From NCBI GenBank assembly GCA_936920625.1, contig CAKZHC010000047.1, positions 1 to 19,668 of the forward strand: a stretch of 19,668 nucleotides of DNA, read 5' to 3'. The notes beneath the pieces were generated by a model that did not search any database, was not told the origin of the DNA, and saw only the letters and a program-made list of their open reading frames with translations. Positions 1 through 9,300 of the stretch are shown here, piece by piece; position 1 is the first letter of the stretch; the number at the start of each line of letters is the position of its first letter. This DNA comes from an uncultured Enterobacteriaceae bacterium. Its GTDB lineage: Bacteria > Pseudomonadota > Gammaproteobacteria > Enterobacterales > Enterobacteriaceae. The position numbers and the translations under genes were made by a program.

Positions 1-46
1 TGCCTCGTAGTTGATGGAAATTAATTACGGGGCTTTCGTCTGTCTG
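1..46 (+). ncRNA. Probable 3' part of a sok-like antisense RNA
   Basis: In hok/sok loci the antisense Sok RNA is made from the opposite strand across the mok translation start. The plus strand here corresponds to the 3' part of such an RNA, by analogy with R1 Sok, which ends in a C/U-rich stretch after a GGGGCU block. Its promoter and 5' end would be outside the window. Confidence 0.35.
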
Positions 47-88
47 TACCTCAGCTAAACGCCCGAGTACAAACAGCCTCAGGCGCCC
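1..88 (-). ncRNA. Partial hok/sok-type locus: hok mRNA leader, cut by window start
   Basis: Read on the minus strand from 88 to 1, this is the 5' leader of a hok-type mRNA. The first 60 bases match the leader of the complete hok locus at 16176-16235 with four mismatches. They open with GGGCGCCTGAGGC, the 5' element that in hok mRNAs pairs with the 3' end to keep the full-length message untranslated. The next bases (GCCCCGTAATTAATT, later ACGAGGCA) resemble the R1 plasmid hok leader just ahead of the mok start codon. The toxin reading frame would lie to the left of the window, so I cannot say whether this copy is intact. Seen: the repeat. Known: the hok/sok mechanism. Inferred: the identity of the missing part. 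Confidence 0.7.
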
Positions 89-118
89 GCGAGTCATATT
101 CCATTAAACAAATTAACT

Positions 119-373
119 TTGCAAGTTCTGTCTGACACCGGCGCGTACGTGCAGAAGAATCTGACTTCCGGTACTGCTACCCCCAAACACATACTCCATA
201 AGCCGGACTGGCTCGTCATCCACCCCGATGACCTGATAAAAAACTCATGGATTAACGTCCCGCCCCTGCCGATCATGTCTGTTCTGTTGCCAACAAAGGG
301 CAAAAAGTGCTGCTACAAAATCAAAATCACAAAATTATATGGAAGTACCATTTTATTTTTTAGTAGTATATAG
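119..373 (+). other. Unrecognised open frame, possible gene remnant
   Basis: This plus-strand frame of 84 codons opens only with TTG and has no convincing ribosome binding site. Codons 1 to about 60 look protein-like, with C or G often in the third position and a proline-rich stretch (HPDDLIKNSW, then NVPPLP). After about position 300 the frame turns AT-rich and looks non-coding. It lies just upstream of the leftward hok leader. It may be the tail of a gene broken when the island formed, or chance. I do not recognise a family. Confidence 0.2.
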
Positions 374-451
374 CTCACTTTTACTGTTATTACCGACGTC
401 TTAGCTTATACATTAATTCTGTATTTCAGTTGTAAAAGGGACTTTGAAAAA

Positions 452-1225
452 ATGAAAATATATATAATCAATATGGCAAAATCCGTTCAAAGAAGAACAA
501 AAATGCAGCAATATATTGATGCACTCCCCGAACATCTTGATATCGAATTTGTTGAAGCTATAGATGGGCAAAGCCTGACAGAAAGTGAGATAACTTATCA
601 TACCAAAAAACTTTGCATGGCCACCACCAAAGGCGAAATAGGGTGTGCTCTGAGTCACATTAATGTTTACCGAAAAATGGCAGCAGAAAATATACCCGTT
701 GCCCTGATATTAGAGGATGATGTAAAAATACCACATGATTTGTCATCAATGCTTGAAAAATTAGAAAAAAGCATAGGGCATAATGAGGTACTGCTGTTAA
801 GCAGACCAAAAATTTATTTTAAAAAAGCTATTAACACTATTAATAATTATAAAATATTTTCTGTTTCAGAAGCGGACCTTGCCAGTAGCTACATAATAAC
901 CCATGAAGCAGCCAAAAAAATGGCTGAGTTCCTTTATCCTGTATGGCTTCTTGCGGATAACTGGGGTCTGGTAAAAGATTATAAAATCACCTCTGTTAAC
1001 TGTTTAATTCCTCCTTTTTTCGAGTTTAATGAAAACGAAAAAGAAACAACAATTACAGGAAGATATATCCCAGAAATTAAAAAAAATAGAGACAAAATAT
1101 GGAGAAAAATAAGAAGACGTCGCCCAGCAAGTCTGCTAATAAAGAAATTTTTCTGGAAAAGAATCATAAGGCGTTTCAATACAAAAAAATTTCCAATAAT
1201 CCGTATGCCGCCTCCGGCATCCTAA
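452..1225 (+). CDS. Glycosyltransferase family 25 protein (LPS/surface glycan)
   Basis: This 257-residue protein should transfer a sugar from a nucleotide sugar to lipopolysaccharide or another surface glycan, acting in the cytoplasm or at the inner membrane face. The N-terminus (KIYIINMAKSVQRRTKM) is the usual family 25 opening. GEIGCALSH is at residues 61-69, and the acidic LEDD motif, the presumed metal and nucleotide-sugar site, is at 87-90. ADNW at 168-171 is the later conserved acidic spot. The last 50 residues are very basic (runs of Lys and Arg), which suggests membrane association. The ATG at 452 follows AAGGGA at 436-441. The gene is AT-rich with long A runs, unlike the BREX genes, which suggests separate acquisition. 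The exact sugar and acceptor cannot be told. Confidence 0.85.
   Translation: MKIYIINMAKSVQRRTKMQQYIDALPEHLDIEFVEAIDGQSLTESEITYHTKKLCMATTKGEIGCALSHINVYRKMAAENIPVALILEDDVKIPHDLSSMLEKLEKSIGHNEVLLLSRPKIYFKKAINTINNYKIFSVSEADLASSYIITHEAAKKMAEFLYPVWLLADNWGLVKDYKITSVNCLIPPFFEFNENEKETTITGRYIPEIKKNRDKIWRKIRRRRPASLLIKKFFWKRIIRRFNTKKFPIIRMPPPAS
1205..1220 (+). terminator. Weak hairpin at the 3' end of the glycosyltransferase gene
   Basis: ATGCCG and CGGCAT pair perfectly around a four-base loop, overlapping the last codons of the glycosyltransferase gene. No T run follows, so an intrinsic terminator is doubtful. Confidence 0.2.
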
Positions 1226-1463
1226 ATATCTGACCAAAGCTGCTATTATGAATCAGCAGTATCCTTACTCTGGCTTCTCCGGCCAATCAATATCGAGAGC
1301 TCTGATTGTGCTAATAGAGAAGCGTCTGTACATTTACTGCTGGCATCCTCTAGCTGTGTTATTCAGTCATGACATCCCCCCGCCTGTCTATTACAATCCC
1401 CCTCTATTCTCTTTCTGCTTTCTTTCTGTGAGCTGGTTTGTAGTTTTCTAAGATTAAAATATA
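1226..1463 (+). promoter_or_regulatory. brxA upstream region, no gene
   Basis: These 238 bases separate the glycosyltransferase from brxA and hold no convincing gene. There is no open frame for a BrxR-type (winged helix plus WYL) regulator, which precedes some BREX loci. The stretch 1368-1430 is very rich in C and T on the plus strand. A consensus TATAAT at 1460-1465 overlaps the brxA start codon, with a poor -35 (TTGTAG, 1438-1443) 16 bases before it. If used, transcription would start inside the annotated gene. Confidence 0.4.
1306..1334 (+). promoter_or_regulatory. Candidate sigma-70 promoter for the BREX operon
   Basis: TTGTGC at 1306-1311 and TACATT at 1329-1334 are separated by exactly 17 bases, with about four of six consensus matches in each box. 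Transcription would start near 1341, giving a leader of about 120 bases before brxA. This is a pattern match only. Confidence 0.3.
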
Positions 1464-2081
1464 ATGATGAATAACGACAAAACATGGATTGGAGACCTGC
1501 TGGGCGGATCACTGATGAGCAAGGAAAGTCGTGTCATCGCTGAACTTATGCTAACCCATCCCAACGAAAACATCTGGCAACAACACATTATCGGACAGAA
1601 CATTTTGCAGGCGTCTTCTGCCAGTACAGCGAAACGTTATGCAGCAACGATCCGGTTACGCCTGATGACGCTGGATAAAACAGCGTGGAAACTAGTTGCA
1701 GAGGGAAGCGAACGTGAGCGCTTACAACTGCTGTTTATTGCTCTGATGCTGCAATCCTCTATAGTACAAGACTTTCTGGTCGACATAGTGAATGACCTGC
1801 ACAGACAGTTTAAAGGCAAACTGCCACATGATAGCTGGGGTGAATTCGTTGCTAATCACCGTCAATATCCGGTGCTTTCCCGCTACTCAGATGCCTCCAT
1901 CACTAAAATGGGTAATAACCTTGTAAAAGCACTTGCTGAGGTAGGTTATCTTGATACCCCACGTCGCCGCAATCTTCAGGCAGTATTTTTACTGCCTGAA
2001 ATAAAAGAAGTATTGCAACGCCTCGGGCAACAGGATTTGATTTTTATTCTGGAGGGAAACCGTGATCGATTCCATACTTGA
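1464..2081 (+). CDS. brxA: BREX protein BrxA (DUF1819)
   Basis: This 205-residue protein is the first gene of the type 1 BREX set. BrxA is a small helical protein of the DUF1819 family, described as NusB-like and DNA-binding; its exact part in methylation or exclusion is unsettled. The family-like N-terminal block WIGDLLGGSLMSKESRVIAELML, directly after the start, and the length support the call, as does the position ahead of brxB and brxC. Two ATG codons at 1464 and 1467 both lack a strong ribosome binding site. A third at 1515 is better placed behind GGGCGGA but would remove the conserved GGSL block, so I keep 1464. The last 20 bases overlap brxB. Confidence 0.9.
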   Translation: MMNNDKTWIGDLLGGSLMSKESRVIAELMLTHPNENIWQQHIIGQNILQASSASTAKRYAATIRLRLMTLDKTAWKLVAEGSERERLQLLFIALMLQSSIVQDFLVDIVNDLHRQFKGKLPHDSWGEFVANHRQYPVLSRYSDASITKMGNNLVKALAEVGYLDTPRRRNLQAVFLLPEIKEVLQRLGQQDLIFILEGNRDRFHT

Positions 2082-2664
2082 CTACCGCCTTTCGCAGATT
2101 CAAAGCCGCATCAGAGAAGACCGTTTTCTTAAAAATCATGGTTCAGGTAATGAGATTGGTTTTTGGATTTTTGATTATCCTGCGCAGTATGAACTTCAGG
2201 TCCGCGAGCATCTGAAATATCTGCTGCGCAACCTGAAAAAAGATTATCAGTTCACCCATATCAATGTTTTCCGGGTGATTACTGACATGTTAGCTGAACG
2301 CGGATTATTTGATCGCGTTTGTCAGCAAGAGATAAAAGTCGGCCCCGAAGTGCTGAAAAAGCAACTCGCCGGGCCACTTAATCAGAAAAAGATCGCCGAT
2401 TATATCGCAAAAAATGTCAATCTATCGGCCCAAAATTTCGTCATTTTAACGGGCATGGGTAATGCATGGCCACTGGTCCGTGGCCATGAACTGATGAGCG
2501 CATTGCAGGACGTTATGAGTTCTACTCCCTTATTGATGTTTTACCCAGGCACTTACGGCGGCTATGACCTCTCCCCTTTGGCAGGTATTGATTCACGGAA
2601 CTATTATCGCGCCTTCAGACTGGTGCCCGAACATGGACCAGCGGCGACATTAAATCCTCATTGA
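2062..2664 (+). CDS. brxB: BREX protein BrxB (DUF1788)
   Basis: This 200-residue DUF1788 protein is a core BREX component that, with BrxC, PglX and PglZ, is reported to be needed for BREX methylation in enterobacterial systems. The start is GTG at 2062, five bases after a strong GGAGGGA site at 2051-2057 inside the end of brxA. The two genes overlap by 20 bases, so translation is probably coupled. Family-like features are the central FWIFDYPAQYE segment, the FTHINVF strand and the C-terminal LMFYPGTYGGYDLSPL block. brxC begins 10 bases after its stop. No catalytic motif is known for the family and none is seen. Confidence 0.92.
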   Translation: MIDSILDYRLSQIQSRIREDRFLKNHGSGNEIGFWIFDYPAQYELQVREHLKYLLRNLKKDYQFTHINVFRVITDMLAERGLFDRVCQQEIKVGPEVLKKQLAGPLNQKKIADYIAKNVNLSAQNFVILTGMGNAWPLVRGHELMSALQDVMSSTPLLMFYPGTYGGYDLSPLAGIDSRNYYRAFRLVPEHGPAATLNPH

Positions 2665-2674
2665 AGAGTACAGC

Positions 2675-5600
2675 ATGAATATTGAAGGAATCTTTGAAAA
2701 ACCCCTAACACGTAACATTAACGGCGTTGTAAAAGCCGAACAGACAGATGATACCAGCGCGTGGATTGAGCTTGATGAATATGTAATTACCCCCGAACTG
2801 GAAGTCCATCTGCATCACTTTTTCGATGCTTATGTTCCTGCTACCGGCCCGGAACAGGTGCAATTGGAAAACAAAATTGGCGTATGGGTCTCAGGCTTCT
2901 TTGGTTCAGGTAAATCACACTTTATCAAGATCCTGTCTTACCTTTTGTCTAACAGACAAGTCAGCCACAATGGCATAAAACGCAATGCCTGCGCTTTCTT
3001 TACAGACAAAATTAAAGACGCCTTGCTGCTGGCTGATATCAACAAAGCGGTGCATCACCCTAACGAAGTTATCCTGTTCAATATTGATTCCCGTGCCAAT
3101 GCTGATGATAAAGAAGACGCCATACTGAAGGTCTTCCTGAAGGTATTTAATGAGCGCGTCGGTTACTGCGCGGACTTTCCCCATATCGCCCACCTCGAGC
3201 GCGAGCTGGATAAACGCGGCCAATACCAGTCGTTCAAAGCGGCTTACGCAACGATAACTGGCGCAAACTGGGAGGATGATCGCGACGCTTACTACCTCAA
3301 TAGCCATGCAATGGCAGAAGCACTTAGCCAGACGATCGGTCAAAGTGTTGAAGCCTCGCGCCAGTGGGTTGAACAGTTGGATAAAAACTTTCCACTGGAT
3401 ATTAATAACTTCTGCCAGTGGATAAAAGAGTGGCAGGGTGAGAACGGTAAAAACCTCCTCTTTATGGTAGATGAAGTCGGGCAATTCATTGGCAAGAATA
3501 CCCAAATGATGCTTAAGTTGCAGACCATCACCGAAAACCTTGGTGTAATCTGCGCTGGGCGCGCATGGGTCATTGTCACCTCGCAGGCAGACATCAATGC
3601 CGCCATTGGTGGTATGAGCAGTCACGACGGGCAGGATTTCTCCAAAATTCAGGGCCGTTTCTCCACACGTCTGCAACTTTCCAGCGCCAACACCTCTGAG
3701 GTTATCCAGAAACGTCTGCTGATAAAAACTGATGCCGCTAAAGCCGCGCTGGCTAACGTGTGGCGGGAGAAAGGCGATATTCTGCGCAACCAGTTGGCGT
3801 TTGATTTAACGACAACAACCTCACTGCGCCCATACACCAGTAAAGAGGAGTTTATTGATAATTACCCGTTTGTGCCGTGGCATTATCAGATCCTGCAAAA
3901 AGTCTTTGAGTCTATCCGTACCAAAGGTGCAGCCGGTAAACAGTTAGCGATGGGTGAACGTTCTCAGCTGGAAGCTTTCCAGACCGCAGCCCAACAGATT
4001 GCCACACAAGGTCTTGATTCCCTAGTGCCGTTCTGGCGCTTTTACGCAGAGATTGAAAGTTTCCTTGAGCCAGCAGTAAGCCGGACGATTACCCAGGCAT
4101 GCCATAATAGTATTCTTGATGAATTTGATGGTAACTTGCTGAAGACATTATTCCTCATCCGCTATGTCGATGTACTGAAAAGTACCTTTGATAACCTGGT
4201 CACACTATCGATTGATAAAATCGATAGCGACAAGGTCGCACTGCACCGCCGCGTTGAAACCAGTTTGAATAGGCTGGAACGAGAGATGCTGATTGCCTGT
4301 GTAGAGGACAAATACGTCTTTCTCACCAACGAAGAAAAAGAGATTGAAAACGAAATCCGCAATATTGAAGTCGATTTTTCGGCGATCAACAAAAAACTCA
4401 AATCGATCATCTTTGATGACATCCTGAAGCATAAACGCTATCGCTACCCGGGAAATAAGCAAGATTTTGATTTTAGTCGTTTTCTGAACGGGCATCCTCT
4501 GGATGGCACGATGCACAGCGATCTGGTCGTGAAGATCATTACCCCGAAAGATCATACCTATACATTTTACAATAGTGATGCAGCCTGCCGCCCGTACACC
4601 GCAGAAGGTAATGGCTGTGTATTGATTCGCTTATCTGAGGACTCCCGTGTCTGGAGTGACATTGACCTCGTTGTGCAAACGGAGAAATTTCTCAGAGACA
4701 ATGCGGGGCAACGCCCTGGACACACCAGCCTGCTATCTGAAAAAGCACGGGAAAATAGCACCCGCGAAAAAACATTACGCATACAAATAGAATCTCTTTT
4801 TACTGAAGCGGAAGTCTGGGCAATTGGTGAGCGTTTGCCAAAAAAATCGTCCACACCGACCAGCATCATAGATGACGCGTTCCGCTATGTGATTGACAAC
4901 ACGTTCCAACATTTAAAAATGTTACGCGCATTTAATGGCGATATTACGCATCAAATCCGCGTCTTATTAACCACCGAAAACAATACTGAGCTGGATCTCG
5001 GCGAAATGGAACAATCCAATCCCGACGCGATGAATAAAATCGAAACCTGGGTCAGTGATAATATTAAGTACCATAAACCCGTTTATCTGCCCGATATCCT
5101 GGACCACTTTGCGCACCGCCCTTATGGCTGGCCGAAGGATGAAGTCAAACTACTGGTGGCCCGGCTGGCGCAAAAAGGCAAAATCAGTTTTAGTCAGCAG
5201 AACAACAATCTTGAATTAAAACAGGCCTGGGAATTGTTCAATAACCACCGCCGTTACAGTGAGTTACGCCTGCATATCATTCGCCGACACGACGAAGCTC
5301 AAATCATCAAAGCGGCGAAAATCATGGCGGACGTCGCTCAACAGACGTTTAATCAACGGGAAGAACCGGCACTGGTGGAACATATCCGCAATGTGCTGAA
5401 CGGATGGAAACAAGAGCTGGAGATTTTCAAAGCCAAAGCGGAAAGTGGCAACAACCCAGGCAAACAAGAGATTGCAGAAGGCTTTCGGCTGATTAACGCC
5501 ATGCTCAACGAGAAAAAAAATTTTGATCTGATCGAAAAGGTCACCAGCCAGGCAGATGCGCTACAGCGTTTCAGCGAAGACCGCGAAGACCTGGTCGACT

Positions 5601-6307
5601 TCTACCGCAAACAGTTCACGACCTGGCTGAAGCTGGGAGACGCACTACAGGGCAGCTTTAAAGCCAACCGCAGCGCACTGGAAAAAGATGCCGATGCACT
5701 AAACGCGTTAACAGAGCTGGAAAATATCTGGCAGATGGCAAAGCCTTACCAGCATCTGAACCGTATCACGCCATTTATTGAGCAGGTTGCGCGTATTAAC
5801 CATCAGCTTGTTGAACAGCACCGCCAGCAGGCCCTGCAACGGATTGACGTTTGTATTGAAGAGAGCCGCCAACGGTTACTTGAAGCAGATGCCCCGGCGG
5901 ATCTGCAAAACCGTATTCTGCTGCCGATGCAAAAAAGCCGCGCCCGTGCTGAACAGAGCCAGTCGATACCCGAAATCCTCGCTGAACAGCAGGAATCCCT
6001 GGCGTTGCAAATAGACGCAGATCAACAGATCAACCTGTGGATTGACGAACTCCGCAAAAAACAACAGAGACAGCGGCCACTGCCTCAGGAGGCAAAGCAA
6101 CCACAGCAATCCTATACAGCCGGCAAACCAGCCACTGTGCAACCGATTCTTAAGAAAACTCACCTGGTCAATGTCGCAGGCGAAATACGCAAAGCAACGG
6201 GGAGTGAAGTGCTGGAAACCGCAGAGCAAGTTAAAAAAGCACTCGAAATACTAAGTAAAACACTGCTAGCAGCCATTACAGCCGGTGACCGCATTCGCCT
6301 TCAGTAA
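2675..6307 (+). CDS. brxC: BREX ATPase BrxC
   Basis: BrxC, 1210 residues and of normal family length, is the large AAA-type ATPase of BREX (related to PglY) and is thought to drive assembly or movement of the complex on DNA. A P-loop, GFFGSGKSHF, lies at residues 74-83. A Walker B strand, LLFMVDEVGQF, with the Asp-Glu pair at 266-267, lies at 261-271. The second half is mostly helical and rich in Glu, Gln and Lys, with coiled-coil-like stretches near residues 540-575 and 860-1110. The ATG at 2675 follows GAAGAG. A run of eight A bases at 5513-5520 is in frame and intact. It is co-transcribed with brxAB and followed by a 43-base gap with a hairpin before pglX. Confidence 0.95.
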   Translation: MNIEGIFEKPLTRNINGVVKAEQTDDTSAWIELDEYVITPELEVHLHHFFDAYVPATGPEQVQLENKIGVWVSGFFGSGKSHFIKILSYLLSNRQVSHNGIKRNACAFFTDKIKDALLLADINKAVHHPNEVILFNIDSRANADDKEDAILKVFLKVFNERVGYCADFPHIAHLERELDKRGQYQSFKAAYATITGANWEDDRDAYYLNSHAMAEALSQTIGQSVEASRQWVEQLDKNFPLDINNFCQWIKEWQGENGKNLLFMVDEVGQFIGKNTQMMLKLQTITENLGVICAGRAWVIVTSQADINAAIGGMSSHDGQDFSKIQGRFSTRLQLSSANTSEVIQKRLLIKTDAAKAALANVWREKGDILRNQLAFDLTTTTSLRPYTSKEEFIDNYPFVPWHYQILQKVFESIRTKGAAGKQLAMGERSQLEAFQTAAQQIATQGLDSLVPFWRFYAEIESFLEPAVSRTITQACHNSILDEFDGNLLKTLFLIRYVDVLKSTFDNLVTLSIDKIDSDKVALHRRVETSLNRLEREMLIACVEDKYVFLTNEEKEIENEIRNIEVDFSAINKKLKSIIFDDILKHKRYRYPGNKQDFDFSRFLNGHPLDGTMHSDLVVKIITPKDHTYTFYNSDAACRPYTAEGNGCVLIRLSEDSRVWSDIDLVVQTEKFLRDNAGQRPGHTSLLSEKARENSTREKTLRIQIESLFTEAEVWAIGERLPKKSSTPTSIIDDAFRYVIDNTFQHLKMLRAFNGDITHQIRVLLTTENNTELDLGEMEQSNPDAMNKIETWVSDNIKYHKPVYLPDILDHFAHRPYGWPKDEVKLLVARLAQKGKISFSQQNNNLELKQAWELFNNHRRYSELRLHIIRRHDEAQIIKAAKIMADVAQQTFNQREEPALVEHIRNVLNGWKQELEIFKAKAESGNNPGKQEIAEGFRLINAMLNEKKNFDLIEKVTSQADALQRFSEDREDLVDFYRKQFTTWLKLGDALQGSFKANRSALEKDADALNALTELENIWQMAKPYQHLNRITPFIEQVARINHQLVEQHRQQALQRIDVCIEESRQRLLEADAPADLQNRILLPMQKSRARAEQSQSIPEILAEQQESLALQIDADQQINLWIDELRKKQQRQRPLPQEAKQPQQSYTAGKPATVQPILKKTHLVNVAGEIRKATGSEVLETAEQVKKALEILSKTLLAAITAGDRIRLQ

Positions 6308-6312
6308 ACGGA

Positions 6313-6343
6313 CTTTAGGGCAGCATCCTGCCGCCCTCTAAAG
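6313..6343 (+). promoter_or_regulatory. Hairpin overlapping the pglX ribosome binding site
   Basis: In the brxC-pglX gap an inner stem GGCAG (6319-6323) / CTGCC (6328-6332) closes a four-base loop. An outer stem CTTTAG (6313-6318) can pair with CTAAAG (6338-6343), whose AAG is the start of the AAGGA ribosome binding site of pglX. Folding would hide that site. It could limit methylase translation or act as a processing or attenuation point. Seen: the complementarity. Inferred: the function. Confidence 0.4.
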
Positions 6344-6350
6344 GATCTCA

Positions 6351-9300
6351 ATGAATACCCATAACATCAAAAAATATGCCCCAAAGGCGCGCAATCAGTT
6401 CCGTGATGCGGTGATTCAGAAGCTCACCGCACTGGGTATCACGGTTGATAAAACAGGTAACCTGCAAATTGTCAAGGGTGAAATTATCGGCGGAGACGTG
6501 CGTTACGGGCAGTTTAACCACCCCAAATCCACGCTTACCCGCCGCAACAGACTGGCAAAACACGCCCGCGAACAGGGCTTTGATGTGCTGGCTGAACACT
6601 ATGCCTATACTTGGTTTAACCGCCTGTGTGCTATCCGTTATATGGAACTGCACGACTATCTTGACCACGGCTTCCGCGTGTTATCGCACCCCGCTAACCC
6701 AATGGGTTTTGAGGTGCTGGACCATGTGGCACAGGTCGCCGAAAGCCTGAGGCTCGACAAATCACATCTGGTAGAGATGAAGCTTGCCGGTAATAAGGAC
6801 GACGCGCTATACCGTGAACTGCTGGTGGGCCAGTGCCATGCCCTGCATCGCACCATGCCTTTTCTGTTTGAAGCAGTGGACGACGAAGCAGAACTGCTGC
6901 TGCCGGATAACCTGATCCGCACTGACTCCATCCTGCGCAATCTGGTGAGCGATATCCCGCCACAAGAGTGGAACCAGGTTGAAGTGATCGGCTGGCTGTA
7001 TCAGTTCTATATCTCTGAGAAAAAAGATGCCGTCATCGGCAGAGTAGTTAACAGCGAAGATATTCCCGCCGCCACTCAGCTGTTCACCCCAAACTGGATT
7101 GTGCAGTATCTGGTGCAGAACTCCGTTGGCCGCCATTGGCTACAGACCTACCCGAACTCGCCACTGAAAGGCAAAATGGACTACTACATTGAACCGGCAG
7201 AGCAGACAGCAGACGTGCAGGCACAGCTGGCAGCCATTACCCCAGCCAGCATTGCACCGGAAAGTATCAAGGTGCTCGACCCCGCCTGCGGATCTGGCCA
7301 TATTCTGACTGAAGCCTACAACGTCCTGAAACATATTTATCAGGAACGGGGCTATCGCGGGCGTGATATTCCGCAGCTGATTCTGCAAAATAATCTATTT
7401 GGCCTCGATATCGACGACCGTGCCGCGCAGCTCTCCGGCTTTGCACTGCTGATGATGGCACGCCAGGATGACCGCCGGATATTCACCCGCAACGTGCGTC
7501 TGAATATTCTCTCCCTACAGGAGAGTCCGCACCTGGATACCGTTACCCTTTGGCAACAGCTTAACTTTCATCAGCAAAGCCAGCCGGGCAGCATAGCTGA
7601 TATGTATGCGCCAGACACTGGGGCAGCACACAGCGACAGCCCGCACTATCAGCTGCTCGAGCGCACGCTGACGTTATTCGTTCATGGCAAAACCCTGGGC
7701 TCGCTGATTCAGGTGCCACATGAAGAAGAAGCGGAATTAAAAACCTTGTTAGACGCCCTGTACCGGCTGGCGCAGGAAGGCGATACTCACCAGAAAGCGG
7801 CCGCTCATACGTGTATTCCTTATATTCACCAGGCATGGATACTGGCGCAGCGCTACGATGCGGTAGTAGCCAACCCGCCGTATATGGGCAGTAAGGGGAT
7901 GAACAGCGAGCTGAAAGCCTTTGCTAAAAAACAGTTCCCGGACAGCAAATCTGATCTGTTTGCCATGTTTATGCAACACGCCTTTTGTCTGCTAAAAGCG
8001 CATGGCTTTAATGCGCAGGTGAATATGCAGTCGTGGATGTTTTTATCAAGCTATGAATCGCTGCGCAAATGGCTGCTGGACAATAAAACGTTTATTACCA
8101 TGGCACACCTGGGTGCCAGAGCGTTTAGTCAGATATCGGGGGAAGTGGTCCAGACAACGGCCTGGGTTATATTAAACATATCTAATAAAAACTACCGTCC
8201 TAGTTATTTCAGATTAATTAATGGAAATGCAGTTACCAAAAAAAAATCTTTACTATCTAAAAGTCACTTTTTTAAAGAACAGTATCAAAATAACTTAAAA
8301 AATATTAAGGGCAGCCCTATCATTTACTGGCTCGATAGCAAATTTATTTCAATGTTTAAAAATAATTCTTCTTTAGTTAAAGCAATATCTTTTCATAGAG
8401 GAATTTCCACTGGAAATAACGAAAAATTTTCTCGTCAGTGGCAGGAAGTTTCTTTCATGAAATTTTGCTATAATGCAAAATCAAGAGAAGAAGCTTTATT
8501 CAGTAATGGAAAATGGTTCCCTTATAATAGAGGGGGTGGTTTTAAAAAGTGGTTTGGTTTAAGCAGTGATATTATTGACTACGAAAAAAATGGTCAAAAC
8601 ATGCGTAATGACGCCTCAATTGGATTAACCCCGGGATTCAGACATGACGGCGCTGGAGAATACTTTGCAGAAACTATTACGTGGACAGCACTAACGTCAG
8701 GAATTCCATCATTTAGATTATTAAATAATGGTTATATTTTAGGACATAAGGGTTCATCAATCAAAACAACTGATAACAACAGACTAGCACTTTTAGGATA
8801 TTTAAACAGTTCCTTAGCACAAGAAATTCTTACATCTCTTAGCCCGACATTAGATATTACTATTTCACAGTTAAGTTCATTACCTACACCTCCAGCTAAT
8901 GATTCAGATATCGTTAGAAAAAATGTTGACAGACTTGTCAAACTAGCCATTGAGGACTACTCCTGGCAAGAGCCTTATTGGTTTTTCAAAAAACCTAAAC
9001 TACTTACAAAAGATCTAAACAAAAAATCATTAATAGTTTTATTAAAAGAAGTTGACAAAAAGTATACCCATACCGCCTTAGAAGTCAAAGCACTTGAAGA
9101 AAATATAAACTCTTTCTTTATTGAACTTTTCAAAGTTGATGCAAATATTTCAGCCGCAGTCCCACTATCAAAAATAACGTTGAATAGTAATTTATTTTAT
9201 AGGTATTCTAATTTAACCGAAGTAGAACAAAAAAAGCATAACCAATCTGAAACACTATCCGAACTCATCTCTTACACCATCGGCTGCATGATGGGCCGCT

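Noticed and set aside
1248..1451. 67-codon open frame before brxA
   Set aside because: Its residues reflect the C/T-rich spacer; no ribosome binding site and no domain. Not the BrxR regulator.
2915..3676. 253-codon open frame on the minus strand
   Set aside because: It lies entirely antisense to brxC over its conserved ATPase domain; its composition follows from the brxC codons and no family pattern is seen.
5513..5520. A8 tract in brxC as a phase switch
   Set aside because: Eight A bases followed by T4 are common by chance in coding sequence of this composition; no further sign of switching.
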